Shown in pieces: positions 32,595 through 45,400 of a stretch of 64,000 bases of DNA; position 1 is the stretch's first letter; each line of letters opens with the position of its first letter. This DNA comes from Tribonema minus (Eukaryota; Sar; Xanthophyceae; Tribonematales; Tribonemataceae), in contig JAFCMP010000246.1 in NCBI GenBank assembly GCA_017506865.1, positions 124,001 through 188,000 of the forward strand, given 5' to 3'. Under the pieces are notes generated by a model. That model was not told the origin of the DNA and ran no database searches. It saw only the letters and a program-made list of their open reading frames with translations. Both the position numbers and the translations under genes were made by a program.

Positions 32595-35500
32595 GCCCAC
32601 CGCTGCTCCAACGCGGTTGCCCTCCGCCAAGCCGACTGCCAAGCCAACGCGAAAGCCCACCGCTGCTGCCGCCCGCACCGCCAAGCCAACTCTTGCACCA
32701 ACTACCGCCAGGCCGACACAGACACCTACTGTCAGCGCTACCACCGAGCCGAGCGCTGCGCCAACAACGGCCGAGCCAACCGCAGAACCAACAAGCAGGC
32801 CAACTACTGCAGAGCCTACATCAGAGCCGACTGCCGAGCCTACCGCTGAGCCCACTGCAGAGCCCACCGCTGAACCAACGGCTGAGCCCACCGCCGAGCC
32901 TACTGCGGAGCCCACCGCAGAGCCGAGTGCAACGCCGACCACAGCTGAGGTATTTGATGTTACTCGCTTCTGTTGCGTTGGTTTCAGTCAGTTTGCTGTT
33001 GCCAGCTGCCTCAGGCTGAAGTTTGGGAGCAGGTTGAACGCTATTTGCGCTTGAGCTGCATGCCTGACCATGCGGCGCCGACTGGTGTTCTGCGCTGATT
33101 GCTGATAGTTGTGCTGTGTTGACCGGTTGCTCGCTACTCTCGTCCTGCAGCCAACGGCGGAGCCCACTGCTACTCCTATTGCGCAGCCTACATCCGAGCC
33201 CACCGCTATGCCGACTGCTGAGCCTACGGCCAAACCGACCGCATAACCCACTGCCACGCCAACTGCTTCGCCCACCGCTACACCGACGGCAAACCCGACC
33301 ACTGAGGTATGAAGCAACTCTGTTGAATATCGGGTAACATACCCAAGTGCCTGGAACAGTCTGGAAGCACGGGACAGTTCATATGCTCCTTTGAAGTCAA
33401 GCTGCATGCCTTACCATGCCTACTGGAGTTTGCTGTCGTGACTGGTTGTTGTGGTGTGCTGACAAGCTGCTCATTGGCTCTTGCGCTGCAGCCAACGGCG
33501 GCGCCCACCACCACGCCAACCGCGAACCCGACCACTGCAATGCCCACCGCTTCGCCGACCGCGGACCCGACCGCAGTGCCCAGTGCGGCGCCGACTGTCA
33601 TGCCTACCGCAACCCCGACGACTGCTAAGCCAACCGCAACACCCACTACTGCTCAGCCAACGGCGACGCCCACCAGCGTGCCGACTGCGCGGCCCACTGC
33701 GAGCCCCACCGGCTACAACATCCAGCTGGTGTTTGCCGATGGCATGTCGGAGGACCTCAAGAACCTATTCTATGACGCTGCCAACAGGTGAGCTTGGGGT
33801 GGATGTGGTGTCTGTCTGATGGTGCCAACCCTAACCCTAACCCTAGACCAGAGGCTTCGGGTAGGCGGTACGCTAGCAGTGCATTTGCAGTACACGGCAC
33901 ACCTGTGAACAGTAGCTCCTAGTAGCATCGACGGGCCTCCTCTGCAGCGTTCAGGGCCAATGACCATCCTTCACCTCTTGAGGGGCAAACTCGGATGCAG
34001 AACAACGACACCGCAACGCCGTCGACACTGAGCGCAGCAACGGTGTGGCAAGGGGATATGTACCCCCGGTGCGCATCCTGTCGCGGCGTTCGTCCGGCAC
34101 CTGCATCCCGCGCATTGCGCTGCCATCATGTCAGCGCTCAGCAATGCGTGATTTGCATGTGCGGGACGGCGGTGCCGCTTGAGCACTGCTTCTGCGCTGC
34201 CCTCTGTGGGGGCGGCAAATGCCGCAGGGCGTGCACGGCTCGACCGGCCGGTACTCGTCGCTTGGGCAGTGCCTTGAAGTGCGAGCGCGTGCCGCCGGCG
34301 ACTGGTGCTGCCGGTGTCAGCAAAAGTCTGCCTTGTAGATCGCCAAAACTTTAGTGCGCCACTTGCTTTCCCCGTCAGTGGCCCCCGGGTCGCTGTTTCC
34401 TCGCGTCTTAATGCTTTGCAGTTCTGCCAAAACCCTATCGCATCGCCAGAGGCTTGCAAGCATGGCGAATACGGTCCGGCAGTAGGAGTAGCGTTTGTTC
34501 ACTGCGCATCGCACAGCATACCACTCACATACAAATGGGTAGCATAATGATTTTGCAAGAGAACTTTAGGGTGTGAACATGCTTCATAGTTGCGGATGCA
34601 CCCCCCTTCAGTTGAAGCCGAGCATGCACTTCCACTGTTGCCATATGGTGCTGAGAGCTCGAGGCAGCACAATCAACACGGCCTTTTCGATATCATCTAA
34701 ATGGATGGCTTGCCAGTGCTGTGGTGCAAGCATCTTTGACAATGCCTTTATTAAAGACAGTCCGTGCGATAATGCTCATAGTCGCGCCTCTGTCCTGCGC
34801 AACTGTGCAGGTGGCAATCCATTATAACGGCGGATGTCCCAGACCTAGCGGCTGCGTCATTTGACTGGTTTTATGGACTCGTGCCTGGGGTCACATACAG
34901 CGTGAGTGCTTCCGTGCTAGTTGAGATTTACACTTCAACTGCATCACGTGCCCTCACTCACGGTTGCACGCACGCCCCACTGTGCATGGTGGGAGTATGC
35001 GACGTGAGCACACGAATCCCGCAAGCCTTGCGGCCCACATTAAGTCACGATCGCGCGCCAATGTCTGGTGCGCAGTGTCGACCGGGCACGCTCCCTGTCA
35101 TGCGTCCTCGATGCACGTGCTAGAGGCGCCTTTGTCGTGGGTCTCAGTGGCATCCTGCCACTGAGCGCTGAGCATCACTCGTTTCATCAAGTTGAAGTTC
35201 TCCATGACGGATCTGTTGTTCTCATTTGCACTCCGCTCCGAGCCGAAATACTGTGACGGTGCTGTTATGGCTTGCTGAAGCCGCTGTGGTGATACTGTGC
35301 GTGTTGATGTCTATTTGGGCACCCCACGAGTATAAATGTATGCTCTGATCACTGATCACTGTACGCCATGCGTCGAACTGTTTTGCTGTTCTGCAGGGTC
35401 CCGTCGATGATATCGTGATTGCAGCTTCGGTTACAACAATCGGTACGTTCAACACAGCTGGAAATTGTGGACACCATCTTAGGTGCAATGACAGCAGTAC

Positions 35501-38500
35501 GCATTGGCAATAACTGTCTTCAACAGGATGCCCATCACTTCTGTTGCTCTTCTGCAGAACTACCATCGCAAATCTCATTGGTGTAGAAAGTAGTAGGCGC
35601 TACGGCTGCAGTAGAGGGGGGGGGGGGGGGATGCACCACGACAATTTGCAGGGTGGGTGGGGCAGCCCCTGCTGAGCCCTTCATTGACTTTGTCGCTATG
35701 CCTGGATGTTTGTTCACTTATTTGTTACCGAGGCTTGCACGATAATGTGCCACATGCATGGAGGTCAAGCGCCTCTGAACTACGGTCCCCTGACGTGTGT
35801 GACTCTCTTGTGCCACTGCACACAGACGGTCCCGGTAAAATACTGGGATCGGCAGGCGCGCTGTACTACCGCAGCAGCCCGCCGCTGCCGATCTCCGGCG
35901 CCATGAGATTTGACATCGACGATGTGGCGGGACTCATTGCCAGTGGCTCCTTCAAATACGTCATACTGCACGAGATGGGCCACGTTCTGGGTGAGTCGAC
36001 GAGTAAATGAGTATTTAACGAGTAAACGAGCATCTTTTAATTAGCGCTGTACTGAGGTGGACCGCGTGCCGGTAGGCAGCTTTGGCAACCTGCGTAGCCG
36101 CGTGACGAATATCCTGCCTTCCATGGTCAATGCTGATAGCTTGAGGGGCAGGACATCGATAGCACCGCTGACGTCAACTCTTGATGTCCTCGACACTTGA
36201 GGCAAGGACACGCCTCACTGCGTCATCAGCCATTCACAAACAGTCAGACTGTGTCCAGCGGGCGGTCTACTGCGGCCCCACTATTGCCCCCGGCGCCCCG
36301 CAAGAGCCGTTGCCATCTCATCTTTTTCCTCACCTTAACTTAAGTATCCTCAACTTGAATCTACCCTTACTACAGAAACATCTTCAACCACTGCAGCGCA
36401 GTATCTCATGTGTTACATTATGCTGATGTGCGCTCATCAGGACTGTGCTGCTCGAAACCACCATGCGGCATCTCCATGCGGCATCCGTGCTCTATCAAAC
36501 CGCGGTGTGCGTCTTGATGCCGCGCTTGGGCCAATCACATCGACATCTCGGCTGTGGTGTCGGCACAGCAAATGCTCTCAAAGATCTCAGGCCTCTTTCG
36601 ACATTCACGGTGCCATCCAGTACGCTGACCGGTGCACGTGCTCTGTGCCTGCGCAGGTTTCTCGTCGTACTTCTGGCCCTCGTACAACGGCAACTGCGGC
36701 AGCGTGTGCACGGCGGGCGCCGCCAGCGCCACCTACGTCGCTGGCGCCACCGGCACCTGCAATGCCGTTGTGAAGGCCGCAGAGCTGGGGCTGATTGCCC
36801 CCCTTCAGCTAGGTGAGTGGGCCCAGGTGGAGGTCCAGGGGTGTGCGCCGTGCCCGCCTGTGCGCCTTGATCGCACAATGGCCCCTTACGTTGGCTGCCA
36901 TTCCCCGCTGACACGGCATATTGGCCCTGTATATGCTGTATATACATATGTTGATCAAGTCATAGGGAGCGCTGTGCATTGACTCACAGTCAACCACACA
37001 CACCTAATTCAACAGTTGTTTAAGCCTTCCCATGGCTGCATTGTAAACGATGTCCCCAAGCCATGAACTGCATGCCAGTAAGGCATGCGTCACGCGGATG
37101 TTCGCGCTTGGCACCAAAAGTGTAATCTCACCAGCCCGGGTGCGCGCATACAGAGGTGCAAACTGTCAACAGATGTCATCTGTATCGCAGTGCCAAGTGT
37201 CGCAGTGCCATGAGCGCGTTCAACGCTGCGTCTGCATCGTGTGCTCATGGTGATGCTTGCGCATGTTCAACTGTGTGCTGCTCTGCAGAGACTGACGGCG
37301 GCTCTGGAACCGCTTGCTCGCACTGGGATGAGGCAAGTGGCTGGTGCCCTGCGTTACAATCTACATCCGTCGTAGACTAATCCTGGAGCATGATAAGCCC
37401 GACGTATGTCGGCTGCGGCATTGCGTTACACACGTTACACATCTTTTGCACGATTCTACAGAAGGGGTGCTCTTTTTATGAATTCCATAGCGCACGACTA
37501 GTGGCAGCATGTCAAGTTTGCCTACGCTTGAGGCTGTAACCATGTGTTCGTGCATGTTGCAGCATGTTCGTCAGGGGCGCCCTAACCCTAACCCTAAGCT
37601 ACCATGTGCACCGGTGCGCTTGACGCATCACTGATGCCACCACTCACCTTCTTGCTGATGGTGTGTGCTTTTTGCTGCAGACTCAGTTGTGTAATGAGAT
37701 CATGACAGGTGGGTGCCCGCTGGCTGCCACCTGACACGTATGTGCATATGCATGATTGGTGGTATATGTCCAGCATGCATGGTCTTGCCTCTGCGCATGA
37801 ATGTCTAGTAGAGAGAGGAAAGCGCACGTGGTGCGCTAGTGCTGAGCGTTGTTGATCAACAACATGCCTCAGTGCTCAATGCGCTAGCAGTTGATCAGCG
37901 ACAGATAGGTGCCGATAGACTTCGCATTGTCGTCTTACGGATCAGCGACAGATAGGTGCTGATAGACTTCGCATTGTTGTCTGATGGGTATGCTCACAAC
38001 AACAGTGGATCGAATATTGCGCGGGGCGCTTTAGAAGCAGTGTGCGAGAAAATGCGAGAAGGCCGCAGTCAGCATTGCATGAGCACTGTGTCAGACCGAC
38101 ATCTGCTAAGGAGACATGCACTGTGTGCCATGGCGATATTGCTGTACTTCAAGCCTGAGGTGTTGTCAAGGAATGACTGGGTGAAATGTGCTGGTTTGCT
38201 TGTGTATGTGTGTGCGAGTCATGATTTGTGTGTGTACATATTCGGGATGAGGCATCGACTATCTGTAATGGTCACTGCAGCGTTCACAATGGCGAGCCTT
38301 GACTACTGGTGGCACCTTGAGCCTCTGAGTGTGTGGGCTCATCACGATGCATTGTGTAGGCCAGTGCCTGTGTCAGCTTAAGTCAAGCATGCTCGATTGA
38401 TCATCGGTGCACGTGCCAACGGAATCGGCGGCATCTCATGTGATGCCGCACTGGCAGCAATTTCCAGGTGGCATGCAAGCCAAGCCTCTGTGTCGCTGTC

Positions 38501-40490
38501 TGAACCCCGCTGTTCACATTGTTTCAGCGCTCAAGATGCCAGAGTTAACAATAATGCCTGCTAAACCCCTGATGTGTGCCCATGTCCATTACAGGTTACC
38601 TTAACGCCAACACAAACTACTTGAGCAAAATCACAATGTGAGTGGCACATCTCGGTCGCTTGATGTCGAACATGCTGGCACTGATGGCTCGCACATGTCC
38701 ATGCTGGGTCTCTTCATGCTGGTGGCCATGAGAAGTACGCACTTCTATTTGTTCGAATGATCATGAACACACATTGTCTGATTTGCAGCTGTGCAAAGCG
38801 CAGACTTCTCTGTCACCTGTCGAATACACTGGCAGTAACTTCCCGAGCATGTCATCCAAGTATCATTGTGCACATACCAGTGCCTGCGATCTGCAATCTG
38901 GCTGCCCAAGGTTATTTGCTCAACTAAATGCATAGGCACCCGCTTTGGGAGATCGACTTCTGCCATGGCAAAGCGGCTGACAGCACAAGCATGGTGGCTG
39001 GTGTTCCCGCGCAGTGATTGCCCCTTCACAATGCGATCAAACAGTTGTGAGCTGTCGCTGTCAGCATTGACGTGCTGGTCAAGGTGCCAAGACGCTGTCG
39101 GCGGCTCACTTTGGGTTAGGATTACAACAGGATGCATGTGGCCACTTTGCATCCACCTCATGACACCAAGTGCTTGCTAGTACAGCTTTGTTACGTTGTT
39201 GAGCTGCATCTGCGGTGCGCCGCGTTGTGCGCACTGCTGCGTTGCGGCTCATGTCAAGCAGCCTGTCCATCAGCATCCCATGGGACGTCCACATGATGAG
39301 TACAGCTTAGCGGTATGTTTTGTGTCTACCACACACCAGCGCCTTTGGCAACAACGATGACAGTAATCCACCTGCAGGGACGCCGGCAGCGCAGAGAATG
39401 AGCGCTGTCAACAACCATGCATCATGCTGACTTTCGTTGCCCTTGGGTCTTTGTCTTGTGTCCTCCTGCACAGTGGTGCCATGCAGGATCTTGGATATCA
39501 GGCAAGACGCAGCGAATTGTAGAAGTACTAATCCGAAGTGTTTCATTGCTGAAGCAGAGAAGGGTACATGCAGCCATGCTTGATGCACGTGGAACACAGC
39601 AGGAACTCCACTTGCATTGTCCCAACAATCAGCACTGCACTCAATGCGTGCCTATAATACCTGGTCCACACTGATGTACTTAAATCAGTCTGCAAGGACA
39701 TGGCGTTTGACTGTATATGATGCAGTGCCCTACGGAGCTGTGTCTTGTCAAGAAGCTGATGGATGTTTACCCATACTGTACTAATAGTATGATAGTAGTG
39801 GCTGTCTGCTGCTCGTGCAAACTACTCATGCGCCTTGTGTCAGTGGTCAGCAAGAAAAACGTCATGTCTTGGCTGACAACAAGCACAGAGTGTTTTTTCG
39901 CATGGTCCACGACGAGCCCAGTGCGTGGCAAGGTCACAGTATGTGGATGTCAATTCAGTGACTCTCACTTGCGCTGCGACCAACGTACTTATCGTTATGC
40001 AAGCAATTAGGCGAGGCCTTCGTTAGAAACCTGGCTGTAGCTGACCTCTGCCATTGGGCTCCTTTGTTTGGCCATGTGGTCACCAAGCCACATAAGTGAA
40101 CTGGCATTCCTGTGGGTGGTAGGAGTGCATGAGGACAGGCATGATGTTGAACTTAGAGCATGTATGTAGTGCGGACACATTGTAGATCGTCGCAGCCGTA
40201 TTCGATGCTGCAGCACAGGTCTCTCTGTGCAGGCCCTATCTGTCCTCCAATGAGCCCTGTGCGCAGTGCAGCCACCTCCGACGCAGCCACTCTTGTCCTT
40301 CTGTCAGCGTGCTAGCACTAATAATCTAAAGCACACCGGTCTTGCTTGTGCTGCGCAGGTGGACTACACCAAAGCGGACTCGTTCAACCCCATCACCTGC
40401 TCGGCCGCCAGCCTCCGCGTTGGAGGCGACGACACCATCTGGAACAGCAACCAGGTCACGCGGCCTCAGCCGCTGGAGCTGCCCGCATAA
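32595..40490 (+). CDS. Leishmanolysin-like (M8) metalloprotease with Pro-Thr stalk, 5' end missing
   Basis: Exons in phase: 32595-32949, 33151-33306, 33492-33787, 34811-34901, 35397-35442, 35826-35990, 36657-36812, 37289-37332, 37681-37708, 38595-38637, 39474-39501 and 40359-40490 (stop TAA). The first three encode PTAEPTAEPT-type repeats, a likely O-glycosylated stalk. The catalytic part then reads NIQLVFADGMSEDLKNLFYD, RWQSIITADVPDL, GPVDDIVIAASVTTIDGPGK, VILHEMGHVLG, CSHWDE, TQLCNEIMTG, YLNANTNYLSKIT, GAMQDLGYQVDYTKADSF. HEMGH (codons 35969-35983) supplies two zinc ligands and the catalytic Glu. His in CSHW (37321-37323) is the third ligand, and NEIMTG gives the Met-turn. This is the M8 order. 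Two introns use GC donors (37333 and 39502). The second stalk exon has an in-frame TAA at 33244-33246 but is 156 nt and phase 0/0, so skipping it restores the frame. The product is probably secreted or on the cell surface. Confidence 0.82.
33826..33845 (+). repeat. Interstitial telomere-like CCCTAA run
   Basis: Three CCCTAA-type units, the last ending ccctag, lie 38 bp downstream of the donor of the third stalk exon. Confidence 0.9.
37580..37597 (+). repeat. Interstitial telomere-like (CCCTAA)3
   Basis: Three perfect CCCTAA units lie in an 348-bp intron of the protease gene, about 80 bp upstream of the NEIMTG exon. Confidence 0.9.
37889..37986. repeat. Two tandem 47-bp units
   Basis: Two copies of a unit starting gatcagcgacagataggtgc and containing gatagacttcgcattgt lie at 37893 and 37940, with three or four differences. 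The unit is in a protease-gene intron. Confidence 0.85.
37956..38381 (+). other. 141-codon open frame in a protease-gene intron, possibly a gene fragment
   Basis: An intact ATG-to-stop frame lies within the intron between the NEIMTG and YLNANTN exons. It reads ARGALEAVCEKMREGRSQH, then HLLRRHALCAMAILLYFKPE and further hydrophobic stretches. The GALEAV...HALCAMAIL pattern faintly resembles armadillo-like repeats such as the fragments at 48.6-50.8 kb. It could be chance, a nested gene or an inserted fragment. Confidence 0.2.
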
Positions 40491-42420
40491 TTTTAAGCAG
40501 ACCACTTTGTGCCATTGCTGTGCTACTGCAGTGCGACTGCACTGTGTCCACAAGGCAGGCCGTTGTATGTGGCAGCCCCCTGCTCTGCCTGACTGGCGTC
40601 TGCACGTTGGCAGCGCAGTTGCCGCTACAATGCTAGATGACAAGATCAGCTCCCTAGAACGACAAGAGGGCAATTTAGGATCTTTAGTAGCAAGCTTTCA
40701 AGAGGCCAATGAGGCCAGCTATACCAGTAATGGTGTGCCGCATCAGACCATGTCATCGCAGTGAACAACATCCACTTTTTAACACGCTTTTGCTGGATTA
40801 TGGCTCCAGCAAGTTAATTCACCAGTGCTGGCACCTATGTAGCTTTTAGACGCTCCACTTGACTGTACATAGATTGCACCGCACCTACAGTGCAATACAG
40901 ACGCACCCAGACCATGAACTTATGCTTCTTTGGGCCTTGCCCACTCTGTCCACAGTGTGTTGAAACATCTTCTTTCCGTCCCACATTTGATTCACCACGC
41001 TGCTGGGCAAGTTGAGGAAACTGCAACTTGGCACCATTTGAAAAGCAGTTTGAAGTGCAAGTGCGGCTTGAAGTGCCGGGCAGGCCGGCTGGCGATCGAC
41101 GTTCTCAACGCTGTTGGAATATGGACACTTCCTGCTTCTGTCGCAATCATCTGGTATGGGGGGGATTCAGACCCAGCCGTTTCATAGCACACGTCAGGCG
41201 TGTTCGTGTTCTCGGGAATGTGCGTTACTTGACGGTTACATCGTCTGGTTACATGCTTTGTGTGTCTACATGGTAACATTTACTCTCGTAAGCCCAGCCA
41301 GCACCCACGGGCTGGCGATGCCTCTCAGCCTCCTCTGCAGCCTTTGCTTTTGTGCAAAACTGCACTTCTAACAATGCATCAAGGCTGCACCTTACCATAA
41401 CTTCACCTTTGCCGTGTCAAACACTACCGGGACCCCAGCTATTGCTAGGCACAGCTTACGATGCACTGCGTTGTGTTGACGTTGTCACCCCCCAGGTGAG
41501 TGACTGATGCTCTGTCAGTCATGTTTGCCAGATAGTGTACCTGATACTTGACCAAATGTAGGTGACCGCTACCCCCCCCCCGCCCCCCCTGCCCAATTAG
41601 GGCTGGGGGTGCATGCACATACACCGTGCATTGCGGTACGTTGGTCTGCTGACAATGAAACATCTTCTAACCACCACATCAACAGGCATGTGTGCCACGC
41701 ACTCTCACACCAACAGCTCTCAGGTGCGCATCACACACAGAGTGACATGACGTAGTCTATATTCATTTCTGTGCCCCAACGCATGGTCAGCTACTAGTGG
41801 AAATGACCAAGTTTGCTTGCTTGCCTGCAGTATGGGTGCAACACGCACACCCAGAGCTGGAAAGCACTGTCGTCTTGCTGCTGCGGCTGCTGGTGAACGC
41901 AGGAGAGCCTGTGGCTGACGACTCGAGCTGTGTGCGCAGTTCGCAGCTGACACCAAGCATGCCCCGTTTTTCACTGCACGTGCCGCCGCTGCTGTCGCTG
42001 GTGCGGCTGCAGTGCCGCGCAGCAGCTTTCATTGTACAGGAAACCAAGGATGCGTGTACTACTGTTTTGCGTGCAGCCCAAAGCGCAGTAGCCCGATGCA
42101 ACGGGTAAAGGTGGCAGTGGCAGCCGCTGCCCACGCATGAGACGCCGAGGGTTGGGATGTTGCGGCATCCCGCGCACAAGTGCGCGATGGGGGGTGCAGT
42201 GAACCCTGGCTGCCGATGATTCTCAGGGAGGGCCTCATTGCCCCAGGAAGGGCCTCAGCCCCTGCCTCAGCCCCTGACTGTTTGTCCCACAGGCAGGCGA
42301 GCAGGCCTCTACCGCACTCGTAACGCACGCAGCCACGCAGCCGCATGCTCAGCAGGACACGAACGGGGTGGCGTCACAGCGCATCACAAGGCGTGTGCGC
42401 GCGCGCACGTGGCGCTCACG
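40491..42420. other. Convergent intergenic region, no supported gene
   Basis: This lies between the stop of the protease (plus strand) and the stop of the minus-strand gene at 42421. It includes a C run at 41572-41587. A plus-strand Leu-rich frame around 41830-41935 starts after ctgcag and weakly recalls armadillo-type sequence, without enough support to call. Confidence 0.4.
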
Positions 42421-45400
42421 TCACACGGCGACGCGGTGAGTCTCTGCCATGCCTGCGTGCGCGGCCACGGTCTCTGGCTGGTGGTCCGCGTGTTGTTGCT
42501 GCAGCTGGTGCGACGGCTGCTGCAGCGGAGCCACAGCAGGCACAACCACGTGGTGCTGCTGCTGCTGCTGCTCGTGGTGGTCCTGCTGTTGGTAGTAATG
42601 CACCGGCGCATGCTGCTGCTGCTGCTGTTGCTGGTGGTGGTGGTGCGACATTGGTTGATGCAGCTGCTGCATCACTGGCTGCTGCTCTTGCACAGGCTGC
42701 TGCTGCTGCTGCTGCATCTGCTGCACATCCGCCGGCGAAGGTGCCAGCGCCGCCGCTGCTGGCGCCGCCGCCTGCGGTGGCTGCAACTGCATCGGCCACA
42801 GGGCCTGCTGCTGCAGCAGCGCCCCGTGCTGCTGCTGCTGCTGCTGCTGCTGCCACGACCCCTGTAGAGGGGCGGCCACATCATTTACCGCCACCGTGGG
42901 CATGGCCTTGCCGCTGGGGCCGCCGCCGCCGCTGCCACCGTTACCACATGCAGCCGTTGTGAACACGACCTGCATATCGGCGCCGGCGCCGCGCACGGCG
43001 ACCGGCGGCAGCGGCGCCGCCGCCGCGTGGGAGCAGCGCGCCGCGACCGCCGCCGCAAAGTCCTGCAGCGCCAAATCGCCGCCGCCGCTGCCGTCGGCAG
43101 CAGCGGCGTCGTGGGGGAGGCCGGCGAGGCGTCGCCGCGTATCCGCGTCCACGTGCGTGTAGAGAAGCGTGATGCAGTGGCCGAGGGCGTCGAGCGCTGC
43201 TGCATGGCCGCGGCGCGCGGCCTCGGCGTCCACCTGCGGAGCGGCACCGCGCGCGAGAGGGACGGCGGCGAAGTGGTTTACCGACGGCTCAGCGCTAGCA
43301 GACAGGGGATGGTGGCTTCTGCCTCAGCACTGTGCTCACTACGTGTACTGCGCCAGGAGTATTTACAGGTGCCTTGAAAGTGTTGAGCACTGCAATGTGG
43401 CTGCCCTCTACCTCGATTTGCATGCTGTCGCTTCAAGCGAAAACGAACACCAGCACAGACCTGACATTGCGCTCTTCCTCTGATCACAAGGAGATCGTTA
43501 CTTCTCGATGACAGCAAACCAACATGCGATGTCATGAGCCATGACCACACTGCACTCCAACAGTACATACACGGTACTGTTCGTGTACAGTAATGTACAG
43601 TACATACCTTATCGTCAGGTGGCGATGGCGGTCTGGTGCGTTTACGCGTTCTGGTGGCGGTTGCTTTTGCGGGGGGAACCGCGGCGGCGGTGGCGGCCTC
43701 TGCTTCGCCCGCTGCTGCAATCTGCTGCTGCTGAGCGTCATCGTTGGTGCTGCACAAGTGCAGAGGTCACGGAGGCAAGAATTCATAAAGGTTGAGTTCT
43801 AACAAGCGCACTTCCTGAACTTTGATGATGGATGCCAAAACCACAGCACATCAACTATGGTACAGTTTGCCATTGCCAATTTTTTTTAAAGATAACTTGA
43901 AGTATATGATGGCTCAGCTGGCGGCGGAGACCGGAGTATAGCAGCAGGTGTGCAACCCCAGTCGCCACTGTGCACAGAGCACGACCATTCGCCCCTGTCC
44001 CGAAGCAGCACAACCACATCTGCAGCAGCCCGTGCCCCGGCCCGCCCCCCCGCCGCCATCCACACACAGAACAACGACAACGACGCAGCGCGCACCTCTC
44101 GCTCTTGGCGCGCCGCCCGCCGCCGACCGTCGCCGTGCGCATGGCGGGGTTCGTGCCGATGACGGCGCGCGACAGGTCGAACAGCTGCGCGTACTTGACG
44201 GGCGCGTCCGCGGCGCACGGCGGGTTCACGCTGAGCGCTGCCGACAGCTCCGCGGCGCCGGCGCTCCACGCGCCGCCGGCGCTGCGCAGCGACACCACGA
44301 CGTGCGCGGCGCGCGCCGCGAGCGGCGTCCCCGGCTCCTGCGCGCCCGCAAGCAGGATGCGCGAGAGCGCCTCGTACTGGCGCTTCGCCTGCAGATGCAG
44401 TGGAGGAACGTCGTCAGTTGAGGTTGGAGGTGGTGAGGGTGTTGCGGAGCAAAGGCGCGCTGCTGTGCGCAGCGGTGCGCTGCGAGCAGTCAGTCGACGT
44501 CGCGAGCGGGGGCGCGAGAGGGAGCGCCTGCCACTTTGCCTACGCGCGCGGCTGAGGAGAGTCGCCATGTGAAGATGAATGTGCAGCAGCGCGGTGCGCT
44601 GGGTGTTAGCTCGATGCGGAGCGCTGCGTTTATGGCGCGCTGCATGCCGTGGGCCTGCGCCCGCGCTCGCTGCGTGGGCAATGGCGCCTCCCCGTGCCGC
44701 TTTGCTCACGCCTGAGGAGATGTACTACTGAACTGCTGACCATAATGGAAGGCCTGAGCAGATGTACTACTGAACTGCTGACCATAATGGAAGCCCGTAC
44801 TGCGACGGGCGCGCTTGTGATCTACCTGAATTACCTGTGCGCAAGACAAATCTGACATGCCCTGGGTGTACTTCGTCCTCAGCGGCAGCCCAGGTCTCAA
44901 CACACGGCAAGTATTTGAAGTACACTTAGCGCGCTACCGCAAGCGGCGACCCACCAGCACGCGCGGCAAGTCCGATATGCCCTTGGTGAAGTACGCGCCG
45001 AGCGGCAGCACGGGCCTGTCCTACTTTCAAGCACACTAAGCGCGCTACCGAAAGCGGCGACTAACCCGCGCACGCGACGAGTCTGACATGCCCTCGGTGA
45101 AATGCGCGCCCAGCGGCAGCGTGCGCCTGACGTACTTCAAGTACACTAAGCCCGCTACCGCAAGCGGCGACTCACCCGCGCGCGCGGCGAGTCCGACATG
45201 CCCTTGGTGTAGTACGCGCCCAGCGGCAGCACGGGCTTGACGTACTCCAAGTACACTAAGCGCTACCGCGTACTTCAAGTACACTAAGCGCTGCCGCAAG
45301 CGGCGACTCACCCGCGCGCGCGGCGAGTCCGACATGCCCTCGGTGAAGTACGCGCCCAGCGGCAGCGCGGGCTCGACATACTTCAAGTACACTAAGCGCT

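Noticed and set aside
32577-32942. Minus-strand frame with a VGSAVGSAVG repeat
   Set aside because: It is the antisense of the Pro-Thr-Glu stalk exon; the plus strand has splice borders and continues into a metalloprotease.
42238-42962. Leu-rich plus-strand frames that look like membrane segments
   Set aside because: They are the antisense reading of CAG/CTG triplets that code for poly-Gln on the minus strand.
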